Shown here in pieces: positions 8,764 to 17,446 of a stretch of 64,000 nt of DNA. The stretch comes from Lutispora saccharofermentans. GTDB lineage: Bacteria; Bacillota; Clostridia; Lutisporales; Lutisporaceae. Every line of letters starts with the position of its first letter. Position 1 is the stretch's first letter. The notes beneath the pieces were generated by a model. That model saw only the letters and a list, made by a program, of their open reading frames with translations, had not been told where the DNA came from and searched no databases. The translations under genes were made by a program, and so were the position numbers. The DNA lies in assembly GCF_024363565.1 (NCBI RefSeq), contig NZ_JAJEKE010000011.1, forward strand, positions 62,001-126,000, given 5' to 3'.

Positions 8764-9321
8764 CACGCTTCCTAAAGTATTGATTATAATCGCTGCCACT
8801 CCACTTGCAAAAATAAATACAATAACCTTTAACATCTTTTTTTTACCTGAGTAATATATTGCTGTTGCAAATATAGCTGAAAATATTACTAAAGAAATAA
8901 TACATAATAGCTGCCCAGGTATTTCTACGCTTTCTGCAATTTTATACTCATCCTGATATTGCATATTCTTGCTAACTAAACTATCAACCATTGGCTGTAT
9001 TCTCAAAAGTGTATTTGCATATACAAATGACAGTAAATAAGAATTTGATTTTTTTGAACTTATTAACAAAATCAAAGATATTAAAGCAAGTACAAGGGTT
9101 ACAACTAACCCGCCCGAGCTGTGTAGCGCTTGATGCAAATTGGTTAATTCTTCATGCATTACTCCTGTTAACACAAATCGTTGCTCTATACCTAAAATCA
9201 TACCAACTAAATAATGTCCAAACTCATGAACTTGATAAGCTATTATTTGCGCACCTATCGAAATTAAAAAAAATATTAATAAATTCTCTTTGGATTTGAT
9301 TTCATAACTTAAATTTATCAT
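8752..9321 (-). CDS. Small M50-like intramembrane metalloprotease
   Basis: About 189 aa with four to five membrane segments. Zinc-site motif HEFGH at residues 32-36 lies inside or next to the first membrane segment. It is followed by HSSGGLVVTLVLALI, the position of the usual GP-x-x-N segment, and QDEYKIAESVEIPG, which resembles the acidic third-ligand region of M50B proteins. M50 enzymes cut membrane-bound substrates, often anti-sigma factors or signal peptide remnants. ATG 9321 is preferred over 9333 because the GGAG site abuts the latter. Convergent with the helical protein gene; substrate unknown. Confidence 0.65.
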   Translation of the reverse strand: MINLSYEIKSKENLLIFFLISIGAQIIAYQVHEFGHYLVGMILGIEQRFVLTGVMHEELTNLHQALHSSGGLVVTLVLALISLILLISSKKSNSYLLSFVYANTLLRIQPMVDSLVSKNMQYQDEYKIAESVEIPGQLLCIISLVIFSAIFATAIYYSGKKKMLKVIVFIFASGVAAIIINTLGSVLFY

Positions 9322-9383
9322 ACTCTTTTCCATCTCCTATCTTGCAATAATCAGCCTTCGTGTATCCAGATTTTCCCAGTCGC

Positions 9384-9455
9384 AGTAGGCGCGCCGGTTC
9401 CCTCGCACACCCCGCAAAAATCCCGGCATGCAGAATTGCCGAACCGGGCTTTTCA
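9384..9455. repeat. GC-rich island with nested inverted repeats
   Basis: This stretch is clearly more GC-rich than its flanks. CCGGTTC (9394-9400) is inverted at 9441-9447, and CGGCA/TGCCG (9424-9428 and 9437-9441) forms an inner hairpin with an 8-base loop. On the minus strand a short open frame (MPGFLRGVRGNRRAYCDW region) ends just past the island. It may be a piece of a mobile or structured element; no known family could be assigned. Confidence 0.35.
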
Positions 9456-9579
9456 AACATATTCGCTTCCGTATCATGTAAAACATTCTTCTATTCCTGA
9501 CTGATTTTCGTCTATTTCATTTATTCTCGGTGTCCGCTTCATATTTCATATAATAAGAAAAGTATGCCTTAACTATAGC

Positions 9580-10008
9580 TCATAATTTTTTGGATAAATG
9601 ATAAAGCCTATGGCCTTTAGGGCAATCCTCCAATATACCGAAAATTTCATATCCATTTTTAAAATAAAAGTCTTTAGCTTGAAAATCGTAGGTACTTAAA
9701 TATGCAATATGGCACCCCATACTTCTCGCCTTATCTTCCACAACACTCAACAATTGTTTCGCAATTCCTTGATTGCGAAATTCTTTTTTTACCCATAATG
9801 TATCAATAGATAGAACTTGCCACAATGCAGAGCATGCCAAAATCCCGCCAATAATCTCTCCGTTCCCATTTTTTATACATCTGTTAATGCTGATAAACGG
9901 TTTTTCCTGAGTAAGCGATATTGATTCGAGATTAAATTGCAGCAACATATTGCCTATATGCTCGGCTTCATCTTCTCTCGGAATTGTTATTTCATATCCA
10001 TTTTCCAT
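9580..10008 (-). CDS. GNAT family N-acetyltransferase
   Basis: About 142 aa, the normal size of a single GNAT domain. The acetyl-CoA pyrophosphate loop is FRNQGIAKQLLSVVEDKA, followed by the beta-strand HIAYLSTYD and the FYFKNGYEIFG motif. ATG 10008 is chosen because AGGAG lies 8 bases upstream; the GTG at 10017 would sit on that site. Acceptor substrate unknown. Same strand as the DJ-1-like gene but separated by about 97 bases. Confidence 0.85.
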   Translation of the reverse strand: MENGYEITIPREDEAEHIGNMLLQFNLESISLTQEKPFISINRCIKNGNGEIIGGILACSALWQVLSIDTLWVKKEFRNQGIAKQLLSVVEDKARSMGCHIAYLSTYDFQAKDFYFKNGYEIFGILEDCPKGHRLYHLSKKL

Positions 10009-10105
10009 TTTCCTCACTCCTCACAAAACTCAAAAAATTTGTTTCACATAATAAAACAAATGAACAATGCAATTACTCTGGTGAAGTCTGACAGCTGAAC
10101 TATTT

Positions 10106-10663
10106 CTAATCCCTAAAGCATTTAAAGAAATTGATGGTCTCTTCTAAATCCGCCTCATTTTCATATATGGACATCATCTTGCCTATCTCAATACCAAAAT
10201 CCACATATCCTGTTGGTTTCGCAGTTATTATATTTCCATCAATCACTATGTTCGAGTCTTCATAATTGCCTTTATTGAAATCATTATGCGTCTTAACATC
10301 ATTACTGGCAGTATACTTTACATCTTCAATTATTCCTGCTTTAGCTAGATGAATTGGAGCTGCACATATTGCACCAATAATTACTTGTGCTTTATTAGCT
10401 CGTCGTATGAGGTCATAAACTTCTCCTTTGTCATATAATTCATTTGGATCACCGCCTGGAATTAATAGAACATCTATGTCATCAATATCTATATCACTTA
10501 ACAGTTTATGCGGAACATATTTAAAACCCTCACATGATGTTATAGGATCACTGTCTACTGCAATTGTTATAATATTACAATTGCCTTTATTTTTTAATAA
10601 TAAGCTTGCTATTACTACTTCAAAGTTCGCAAATCCTTCGTAAATTAATATGTATGTATTCAT
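10106..10663 (-). CDS. DJ-1/PfpI family protein
   Basis: 185 aa, class I glutamine-amidotransferase-like fold. The nucleophile elbow is GAICAAP with Cys100, and the oxyanion segment LIPGGDPNEL and the early glutamate (YEGFANFE) are in place. Members act as chaperone-like, glyoxalase-like or stress proteins; the exact activity cannot be read from sequence. ATG 10663 is preceded by GGAGG. Ends in a run of acidic and aromatic residues with no extra domain. Confidence 0.85.
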   Translation of the reverse strand: MNTYILIYEGFANFEVVIASLLLKNKGNCNIITIAVDSDPITSCEGFKYVPHKLLSDIDIDDIDVLLIPGGDPNELYDKGEVYDLIRRANKAQVIIGAICAAPIHLAKAGIIEDVKYTASNDVKTHNDFNKGNYEDSNIVIDGNIITAKPTGYVDFGIEIGKMMSIYENEADLEETINFFKCFRD

Positions 10664-11059
10664 ATATTATCAACCTCCAATTATAGGGGCTATCTTAAAA
10701 ATAAGCAGACTTTCCCCTTTGTTTTATTCTATCAGTTTTTTAATTCGCATATTTTGTTAAACTTTAAAAGAAGTGCTCGGCACCTTAGTATTTCTTAATA
10801 TATTTGGATTCATTTCAAAAAAGAAGCACTCCGAAGAGCGCCTAAGTAAAATTTGGGGAATTATTTATGTATCTATGTTAACAATTGCATGATTTTTCAG
10901 CTATGAATCTGAATACCACTTTTTTGCTAAACAATATTCTGAAATTTCAAAAACTTTTCACAAAAAATTGCCAGAATTTTCATCGATATTTTTCAAATAA
11001 TTCTTAATTTTCAATTATAATATTTAAAAGAATGCAAACAGTTATAGGAGGGGATTCCT
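10664..11059. other. Non-coding divergent region before the AraC-type regulator
   Basis: 396 AT-rich bases between divergent genes with no supported gene. A good -10 hexamer TATAAT lies at 11016-11021, about 38 bases before the regulator start, with only a weak -35 (TTCAAA near 10992). GGAGGGG precedes ATG 11060. No riboswitch or repeat was recognised. Confidence 0.4.
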
Positions 11060-13309
11060 ATGACATTTAGTAAAGCTCGGCTTAAAGGTATGGAAAGTGA
11101 AATAAAAACTATCAACAACGTGATAACTTCTACCTTGAGAGGCAGCGGAAAGCTTGTGCTCATTTCCGGTGAAAATAGTCATGAGAGAAATACAATGATC
11201 AATTTTACTCAGGATGTTTTGAAATTGAAAGCTGAAATATTCTCATGCTTTATCAAAGGTGAAGATTTTGATTCGTACAGTTCTGTGCTGAAACATCTCC
11301 TCAATGAATGCAATGCAAGGTATCCGGATGTTTATAAAAAAATTTCTAATATGCAAAGCTTTAATCTCAGATCAGCAGCAAAAAGCATTAATAAGATAGC
11401 AAACACCTTAATTCTTGATGTGCTTGAGCTCATTGCAGAAGAACATCCCTTAGTCTTGCTAATAGATGAAGTCGATTTTTATGGACCCAAGTCTTTGGAT
11501 TTGCTTAAGGAATTTTCATGTTTCATTCCATACAATAGATTCACTATCATATGTACATTAAAGAATGCCTGGAACACAGAACTTATAACCCAATTTAAGC
11601 TTGATGACTTCATACAGCATATAGCATTAACACCGTCAGATTCTCTAGAGATTACGGACAGCTATCATATTGCCTCATTATTTAATAAATTCGGATTTGC
11701 GCCAGATAATATCAATTTCATTATCAAATTATTTTTACGCTGCAATGTGCAATTGATGAATAATAATATAGCTCAAATATATGGCTTAATGCAATACTTA
11801 AATGATGATGATTCCTTAAATTATTACGATGCTATGTCCTGCTATATCATACTTTTGTTGAGAAATGGCCAGAAGTGCGATGCTCTTATTCTTGCAAGGC
11901 AGCTAAACCGCAAGCTTACAAAAAAGCTGAAAAAGCCGGAAAGCGATGATATAAATGAAACTAAAGCTATGAGATGCTTCATCCTCGGCAACTATTATTT
12001 TTATGCTAACAAGGGAAGAGCTGCTGTAAGCATTTTAAAAAAAGGGCTGGCTTATATGGATAATGATATCTTCTGCGAATACCAAAATACGATCGGATGT
12101 GCTTATATGTCTATCGGAGATTGGGAAAATGCAGAAATAAGCTATCTCAAAGCTTATGAAGCATCAGTAAACGAGGGAACTTTTTTACCTCATCTGCATA
12201 TCAATTTGATCCAGCTTTATACTTTTAAATGCGAATTCAACAGAGCAAGCTATTACTATAAGGCATTAAAGGATGTAAAATTCCAGTTCAAAAATGATTT
12301 TACCGAGACCTTGCTAAACTTGCTGTTTATGCCTATATCTGAAGCAATAGGCGATAGAGAAAACATGAATATATCCTATGAAATGCTCGTTAATAAGCTT
12401 TTGAACAGATCCTATTGGGTGACCATACCTTTATATCATATTTCTTATTTACGCTTATACATCATCGCAGGAGATCATCTATTCAGGTGCAAGGACTACA
12501 AGAATTCGATGAAATTATATGAAAAGGCGCTTATCAATTACGATGATGAAATAAATGAGCCTTACATGAAAGATTTTATAAATGTGAGAATAATGGCATG
12601 CAGAAGTATGCTTGGTTTTAAAGCCGGAAGATTTATTATGGATTTGAATTTGAACTACAAAACCAAATCCCGATTTCATAAATACATGCTATGCTCTATG
12701 TTTTTCTTTGCTTATTTCGTCTTTCTTTCATCAGGTGACAGCATTAAAGCCAGAAAATGTCTTATACGCTGCATAAGATATGCCCAAGTCTCAGGCAATC
12801 TTATATATAAAAGCATGGGATATTACGAGCTATATAAGCTTTATTCCTCAGTTAACTGCAAAAAAACGAAACTGTACTACAGAAAATATCTTGAAGCAGC
12901 TTCTGCTATGGGAATATCGCCAAACAACATTCCATATACCTATATCGATGCCATAAAGCGGGATGATGGAAGGATCAGCACTATAATAGACTTTGTTAAG
13001 AATAATTATAAAAAAGACATAAGCCTTTCAATGCTTTCGGATGAGGTTCATCTCAGCGAAACCCATATATGCCACCTTATGAAAGAAAAGACAGGCTATA
13101 CCTTTAAAGAGCTTCTGCTGCAGACCCGTATCCAAGAAGCAAGGATAATGCTGACGGGAACCGTGTTAAACATAGCCGATATTGCAGCGGCAGTGGGATT
13201 TTCCAGTTCCAAGTATTTTTGTGAAGTATTTAAAGAAATGTGCGGTTTTACACCTAACAGCTATAGAAAGAAACACCATAATCATAATATAAAAGAATTT
13301 GTCCGATAG
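11060..13309 (+). CDS. ATPase/TPR-like regulator with AraC-type DNA-binding domain
   Basis: 749 aa. The amino-terminal 230 residues look like an AAA/STAND ATPase: a strand-loop LVLISGENSHERNTM at the Walker A position, where the lysine of GKS/T is missing, and a Walker B-like LVLLIDEVDF. Residues 260-620 are helical repeats of TPR type (for example ENAEISYLKAYEAS). The last 100 residues are an AraC/XylS pair of helix-turn-helices (LSMLSDEVHLSETHICHLMK and IADIAAAVGFSSSKYFCEVF). It is a large signal-integrating activator, probably binding but not hydrolysing nucleotide. No target operon is adjacent; it ends at a terminator. Confidence 0.8.
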   Translation: MTFSKARLKGMESEIKTINNVITSTLRGSGKLVLISGENSHERNTMINFTQDVLKLKAEIFSCFIKGEDFDSYSSVLKHLLNECNARYPDVYKKISNMQSFNLRSAAKSINKIANTLILDVLELIAEEHPLVLLIDEVDFYGPKSLDLLKEFSCFIPYNRFTIICTLKNAWNTELITQFKLDDFIQHIALTPSDSLEITDSYHIASLFNKFGFAPDNINFIIKLFLRCNVQLMNNNIAQIYGLMQYLNDDDSLNYYDAMSCYIILLLRNGQKCDALILARQLNRKLTKKLKKPESDDINETKAMRCFILGNYYFYANKGRAAVSILKKGLAYMDNDIFCEYQNTIGCAYMSIGDWENAEISYLKAYEASVNEGTFLPHLHINLIQLYTFKCEFNRASYYYKALKDVKFQFKNDFTETLLNLLFMPISEAIGDRENMNISYEMLVNKLLNRSYWVTIPLYHISYLRLYIIAGDHLFRCKDYKNSMKLYEKALINYDDEINEPYMKDFINVRIMACRSMLGFKAGRFIMDLNLNYKTKSRFHKYMLCSMFFFAYFVFLSSGDSIKARKCLIRCIRYAQVSGNLIYKSMGYYELYKLYSSVNCKKTKLYYRKYLEAASAMGISPNNIPYTYIDAIKRDDGRISTIIDFVKNNYKKDISLSMLSDEVHLSETHICHLMKEKTGYTFKELLLQTRIQEARIMLTGTVLNIADIAAAVGFSSSKYFCEVFKEMCGFTPNSYRKKHHNHNIKEFVR

Positions 13310-13353
13310 CATCATCTAGTACTACTTTGTTACGAGGTAGAATCAGAGTATTC

Positions 13354-13385
13354 ACCACCTTTAGATAAAGAGAAAGGTGGTTTTT
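13354..13385 (+). terminator. Rho-independent terminator of the AraC-type regulator gene
   Basis: CCACCTTT (13355-13362) pairs with AAAGGTGG (13373-13380), followed by TTTTT. It lies about 45 bases after the stop. Confidence 0.85.
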
Positions 13386-13429
13386 CCCCTATTCCAATAT
13401 TGGTTTGAGAGTATCTCGTGTGCTTAGTG

Positions 13430-14368
13430 TTATTCTGGTAATCTCCTAAATATTATCTTTTGATCAATCAAGTCAAATGTTACCAATAATTTATTTTTCC
13501 ATAATTGATCAGAATTCAATTCAATCGTCGTAGGAAATGGCAGCCCCTCTGCCTGCGCCATATCGTTTATTTCAATCATATCTTTTAGCATCATTTCAAT
13601 GTTTCCAATTTTTATAGGAACATCGATAAAATTATTCGATTTATCAGTCATAGAATGTCTACTAGCTGGATTATATACATATGAATAATTTTTACCAGTA
13701 TCTAAATATACGATAGCAGGTTCTCCATTGAATTCTGCTTCAAAAAATGGTAAATATTCTTGGTTTTTACTAGTTGCTTTATATAATGGGAGTACTACAT
13801 ACTTATCTGAATTTAAATTGTCATAATTAATAGGATTGCTACTTACTGCAATTCTATGTCCAGCATAATCAAGTGAGATTATCTTAGATTTAAAATATGA
13901 AAGACCTATTGTTCCATTGAACTCTTTTGAGGAATACATATTCCAATTAGATATAGTAGTTTCTATATTATCATATGTATCTCCAAATACAGTAAACTCA
14001 TCAATAATAATACGTTTGCTCCAGCCGCGGTGAGAGCCATCTCTGTTTAGTGCTTCGACCTTACCTAATAATGTATAATTGAGCTCATTCTCGATTACAT
14101 CAGTAAAAAATATACCAACTCCACAACCTGTATCAAATCCCAATTCAAATATTTTATTATTAATTTCTATAGGTATTTCTGGACAACTTCTATCCCCTGG
14201 CCAGTTAAATGCAAGTCTATGAATTTGATTCTCTTTATATCCTAGATCATTAATCCATGTGTCATCTGTAAACATTATCGGAATGAACTTATTTCCAGAA
14301 TATCCAAACGCTAATATTGCTAATATAATTAAAGAAGCTATTGTTATAATAAGTTTTTTAAACAACAT
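13430..14368 (-). CDS. Membrane-anchored aspartic protease-like protein with two DTG motifs
   Basis: 312 aa. Residues 4-22 form an amino-terminal membrane anchor, leaving the rest outside the cell. Two DTG motifs appear: FDTGCG at residues 79-81 and LDTGKN at 223-225. Each is preceded by an extended strand (IPIEINNKIFELGF; FFEAEFNGEPAIVYL). Each is followed some 80 residues later by the hydrophobic pattern of a retropepsin lobe (GTIGLSYFKSKIISLDY; LLVTFDLIDQKIIF). The arrangement is that of a bilobal pepsin-like enzyme made from two retropepsin-type halves. ATG 14368 follows GGGAG. Substrate unknown; it lies next to a methyltransferase on the same strand. Confidence 0.7.
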   Translation of the reverse strand: MLFKKLIITIASLIILAILAFGYSGNKFIPIMFTDDTWINDLGYKENQIHRLAFNWPGDRSCPEIPIEINNKIFELGFDTGCGVGIFFTDVIENELNYTLLGKVEALNRDGSHRGWSKRIIIDEFTVFGDTYDNIETTISNWNMYSSKEFNGTIGLSYFKSKIISLDYAGHRIAVSSNPINYDNLNSDKYVVLPLYKATSKNQEYLPFFEAEFNGEPAIVYLDTGKNYSYVYNPASRHSMTDKSNNFIDVPIKIGNIEMMLKDMIEINDMAQAEGLPFPTTIELNSDQLWKNKLLVTFDLIDQKIIFRRLPE

Positions 14369-14412
14369 TTTCACTCCCACCCTAACGAAAGACTGATGCT
14401 TACAGATATTTT

Positions 14413-15222
14413 TTATTCTTTTTTACCAACTAAAATATAACTTAATGGAATTTGGGCATCTAATTCCTCTTGCTTTTTATGTCCGGCAGATATATCTTTA
14501 GAATGTTCAGAAAAATGCTCTATTCTAATACCATTTTTAATTAACGCCATGATTAATGAGGAAATTGTGTGAACAAACCAGTATTGCGTTTTGGCAACAT
14601 AATCCGTCCCTCCTACGTAATCCAGGCTGCCGTTTTCAACAATTGCCTCATCTCTAAAATAAGGTTCAATAATTTGCAGCCTGTTTTCAATATAGTTATT
14701 ATCGAAAGGTAACATTTCACTAAAAGGATGAATTTCATGTATAAGAACAAAACCATTCACTCTTAATAAATGAGAAATTATCCTAAAGAACTCGTTTAAA
14801 TCTGGTATCCATCCAATGCAACCGGCGGTAAGCTGAACAATATCAAAAGAGTTATAAAGTTCTTCTGAAATATCATAAACATCGGAGCGTATAAATTCAC
14901 AATCAATCCCACATTTCTTTGCTCTTTCTTGTGCTTCTTCTATTGCTTCATCACAGATATCAATACCTACACAATGGTTAGCACCCATATTTTTTAAAGA
15001 TAACAATTCGATTCCATTATTACAGCAAAGATGAATTATATCTTTACCTTGGACATCTATCCTTTTCAATACTTGTAAAAGATTCTCGTCCTCTTGATAG
15101 ATATAGCCTGGCTTTGAAAACAATTGATCCAATCTTTCTTTTGATGCAGCTTGGTGTTTTGGCATGGCTTCATTCCATGCTTCTCTGTTTTGGTCAGTAT
15201 AATATCTAATATCTTTCTTCAT
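14413..15222 (-). CDS. Class I SAM-dependent methyltransferase
   Basis: 269 aa. Motif I is IIHLCCNNGIELLSLKNMG, with cysteines and NNG in place of the common GxGxG. The acidic residue of motif II is in GIDICDEAIEEA, and FIRSDVYDI marks motif III, so a Rossmann methyltransferase fold is well supported. The carboxy-terminal half binds the acceptor and is not diagnostic. ATG 15222 is favoured because GAGG lies 6 bases before it. Small-molecule acceptor likely; identity unknown. Confidence 0.8.
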   Translation of the reverse strand: MKKDIRYYTDQNREAWNEAMPKHQAASKERLDQLFSKPGYIYQEDENLLQVLKRIDVQGKDIIHLCCNNGIELLSLKNMGANHCVGIDICDEAIEEAQERAKKCGIDCEFIRSDVYDISEELYNSFDIVQLTAGCIGWIPDLNEFFRIISHLLRVNGFVLIHEIHPFSEMLPFDNNYIENRLQIIEPYFRDEAIVENGSLDYVGGTDYVAKTQYWFVHTISSLIMALIKNGIRIEHFSEHSKDISAGHKKQEELDAQIPLSYILVGKKE

Positions 15223-15431
15223 CTTCATCCTCTTTTCATGGCGGCCGTGATGGCCGCAGATAATATTGTGTTAACTCCTGCAAGTTTTGTATGCTTTTAT
15301 ATACTTGGCTTCCAATCCTTCACTTATATAGCTAAATGTTACCATATGCCTTTAGTTTTTTCTACATAAACCTGCTCTAGCTGGTGAGAGTTCGCATTCG
15401 TCATTGTTGATAGAGCATCTATAAACAAAAC

Positions 15432-15456
15432 TTAAGCCGGTAGAAATCTACCGGCT
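15432..15456 (-). terminator. oppF: Terminator of the opp operon, overlapping the oppF stop
   Basis: AGCCGGTAGA (15435-15444) pairs with TCTACCGGCT (15447-15456). On the minus strand the 3' side continues into a T-rich tract (TTTTGTTT). The oppF stop codon lies in the 5' arm. Confidence 0.75.
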
Positions 15457-16416
15457 AATCAAATGACATGCCGAATAATGGGATTTAGAAACTTCCTTTA
15501 GCTCAGGCATTTTTATTTCACAAACATCCATAGCATATTTGCACCTTTTTCTAAATTTGCAGCCTGGCAATGGGTTTATGGGGCTTGGCACATCACCTTC
15601 CAATAATATTCTGTTTCGGCCTTTTTCAATTTTGGGGTCCGGTATGGGGATAGCAGAAAGCAGAGCTTTTGTATAGGGATGTACTGGATTGGAATACAGC
15701 TCATGGCTGCTTGTCAGCTCAACAATGGTTCCCAAATACATCACCGCAATTCTATCGCTTATATGCTTTATCATGCTTAGATCATGTGCTATAAACATAT
15801 AGGTCAGATTCATATCCCTTTGGAGCCGCATCAATAAGTTGACTATTTGAGCCTGTATCGATACATCAAGGGCCGATATCGGCTCGTCACACACTATGAA
15901 TTCCGGCTCTATGGCTAATGCACGGGCTATCCCAATTCTCTGCCTTTGGCCTCCGCTGAATTCATGAGGAAATCTGTTAGCATGTTCTCTGTTCAAACCT
16001 ACCTTTTCCAGCAGCTCATATATTCTGCTTTGCCTGTCTTTACCCTTGTATATCTCGTGTATATCTATTCCCTCTCCTATTATGTCTCCTACAGTCATAC
16101 GCGGATTCAGCGATGCATAAGGATCTTGAAATATCATTTGAGCTTTCTTTGCATATTTTTTCCCTTCGGCTTTATCTAAGTCATTTATATTCCTATCTTT
16201 ATAGAAAATCTCCCCCTGAGTGGGTTTATACAGCTTTATCAAGGTCCGCCCTACCGTAGTTTTTCCGCATCCGCTCTCACCTACTAATCCTACAGTTTCA
16301 CCCTGGCCGATTTCAAAGGTTACATTATCAACCGCTTTTAGTACTTGACCTTTGCCAACATTAAAATACTTCTTCAGATTTTTAACATTAATAAGGGGCT
16401 TAGCATTATCCCACAT
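15448..16416 (-). CDS. oppF: Oligopeptide ABC transporter ATP-binding protein OppF
   Basis: One of two ATPases that power peptide import. 322 aa with Walker A GESGCGKTT, signature FSGGQRQRIGIARA, Walker B FIVCDEPISALD and H-loop FIAHDLS. The carboxy-terminal oligo/dipeptide domain carries the cysteine cluster GCKFRKRCKYAMDVC. It follows oppD after one base and is the last gene of oppABCDF, ending in a terminator. Confidence 0.95.
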   Translation of the reverse strand: MWDNAKPLINVKNLKKYFNVGKGQVLKAVDNVTFEIGQGETVGLVGESGCGKTTVGRTLIKLYKPTQGEIFYKDRNINDLDKAEGKKYAKKAQMIFQDPYASLNPRMTVGDIIGEGIDIHEIYKGKDRQSRIYELLEKVGLNREHANRFPHEFSGGQRQRIGIARALAIEPEFIVCDEPISALDVSIQAQIVNLLMRLQRDMNLTYMFIAHDLSMIKHISDRIAVMYLGTIVELTSSHELYSNPVHPYTKALLSAIPIPDPKIEKGRNRILLEGDVPSPINPLPGCKFRKRCKYAMDVCEIKMPELKEVSKSHYSACHLISR

Positions 16417-16417
16417 T

Positions 16418-17431
16418 TTAAATTACCCCCTTTAGAATACTGATCTCTATGCCGGAAGCATATTCATGCATAAGCCAACAAGCAGTTTTATGCCCATTGC
16501 TGACATCAAAGTAATCAGGTTCACAGTGATGGCATACTTTCATTGCATAATCGCATCTTGCCGCAAAAGAACACCCGACTGGCGGTGAAAACAAGTCCGG
16601 CGGAGTTCCGTCAATCGGCATCAACTGCTCCTTGTTGTGGCTATCGAGCCTTGGTACCGATTTCAATAAGCCCCAAGTATAGGGATGCTTAGGATTATAG
16701 TATATATCTTCAACACTTCCGTATTCTACTATCTTTCCCGCATACATGACGATAACCCTTTCGGCCAAATCTGCAACCACTCCCAGATCGTGAGTTATCA
16801 GGATGATTGCTGTATCCAGCTTTCTTTGCAGTTCCCTCATCAAATCAAGGATTTGTGCTTGTATGGTCACATCCAATGCAGTTGTAGGCTCATCAGCAAT
16901 AAGAAGCTTGGGTCCGCAAGCTAAAGCCATTGCAATCATAGCCCTCTGTCTCATACCTCCGCTATACTCATGGGGATATTGCTTAAGCCTCATAATGGGA
17001 TTTGGTATTCCGACTAGCTGAAGCATCTCTGCACATTTTAATGCAGCTTCCTTCTTTGTGATTTTGCTATGCTTTGTCAGCACCTCTTGTATTTGCCTGC
17101 CAACAGTCATAGTAGGGTTGAGGGAGGTCATGGGGTCTTGAAATATCATGCCCATTTCCGAACCTCTGACTGCCTGCATTTGCCTTTCGTTAAGGCTCAG
17201 TATCTCTATATCATTAAAAATAATGGTACCGTTCTTTACCCTCCCCGGAGGTGAGGGTATCAGCCTCATAATGCTCTGCGCAGTGACGCTTTTGCCGCAG
17301 CCTGATTCTCCTACTATCGCTATAGCCTCACCTTTCCTGAGATCAAAGCTTACCCCTCTTACGGCCTTTACTTCTCCCGCATAGGTATCGAAGGAAACCT
17401 CTAAATCTTTTACTTCCAACAACTTGCTCAT
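16418..17431 (-). CDS. oppD: Oligopeptide ABC transporter ATP-binding protein OppD
   Basis: Second ATPase of the importer, 337 aa. Walker [11 protein letters not shown], signature YSGGMRQRAMIAMA, Walker B LLIADEPTTALD, H-loop LITHDLGVV. The carboxy-terminal cysteine motif (GCSFAARCDYAMKVC) is present. GGAGG precedes ATG 17431, and it starts 15 bases after oppC ends. Length and motif order are standard. Confidence 0.95.
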   Translation of the reverse strand: MSKLLEVKDLEVSFDTYAGEVKAVRGVSFDLRKGEAIAIVGESGCGKSVTAQSIMRLIPSPPGRVKNGTIIFNDIEILSLNERQMQAVRGSEMGMIFQDPMTSLNPTMTVGRQIQEVLTKHSKITKKEAALKCAEMLQLVGIPNPIMRLKQYPHEYSGGMRQRAMIAMALACGPKLLIADEPTTALDVTIQAQILDLMRELQRKLDTAIILITHDLGVVADLAERVIVMYAGKIVEYGSVEDIYYNPKHPYTWGLLKSVPRLDSHNKEQLMPIDGTPPDLFSPPVGCSFAARCDYAMKVCHHCEPDYFDVSNGHKTACWLMHEYASGIEISILKGVI

Positions 17432-17446
17432 ATTTGCATCCTCCCT

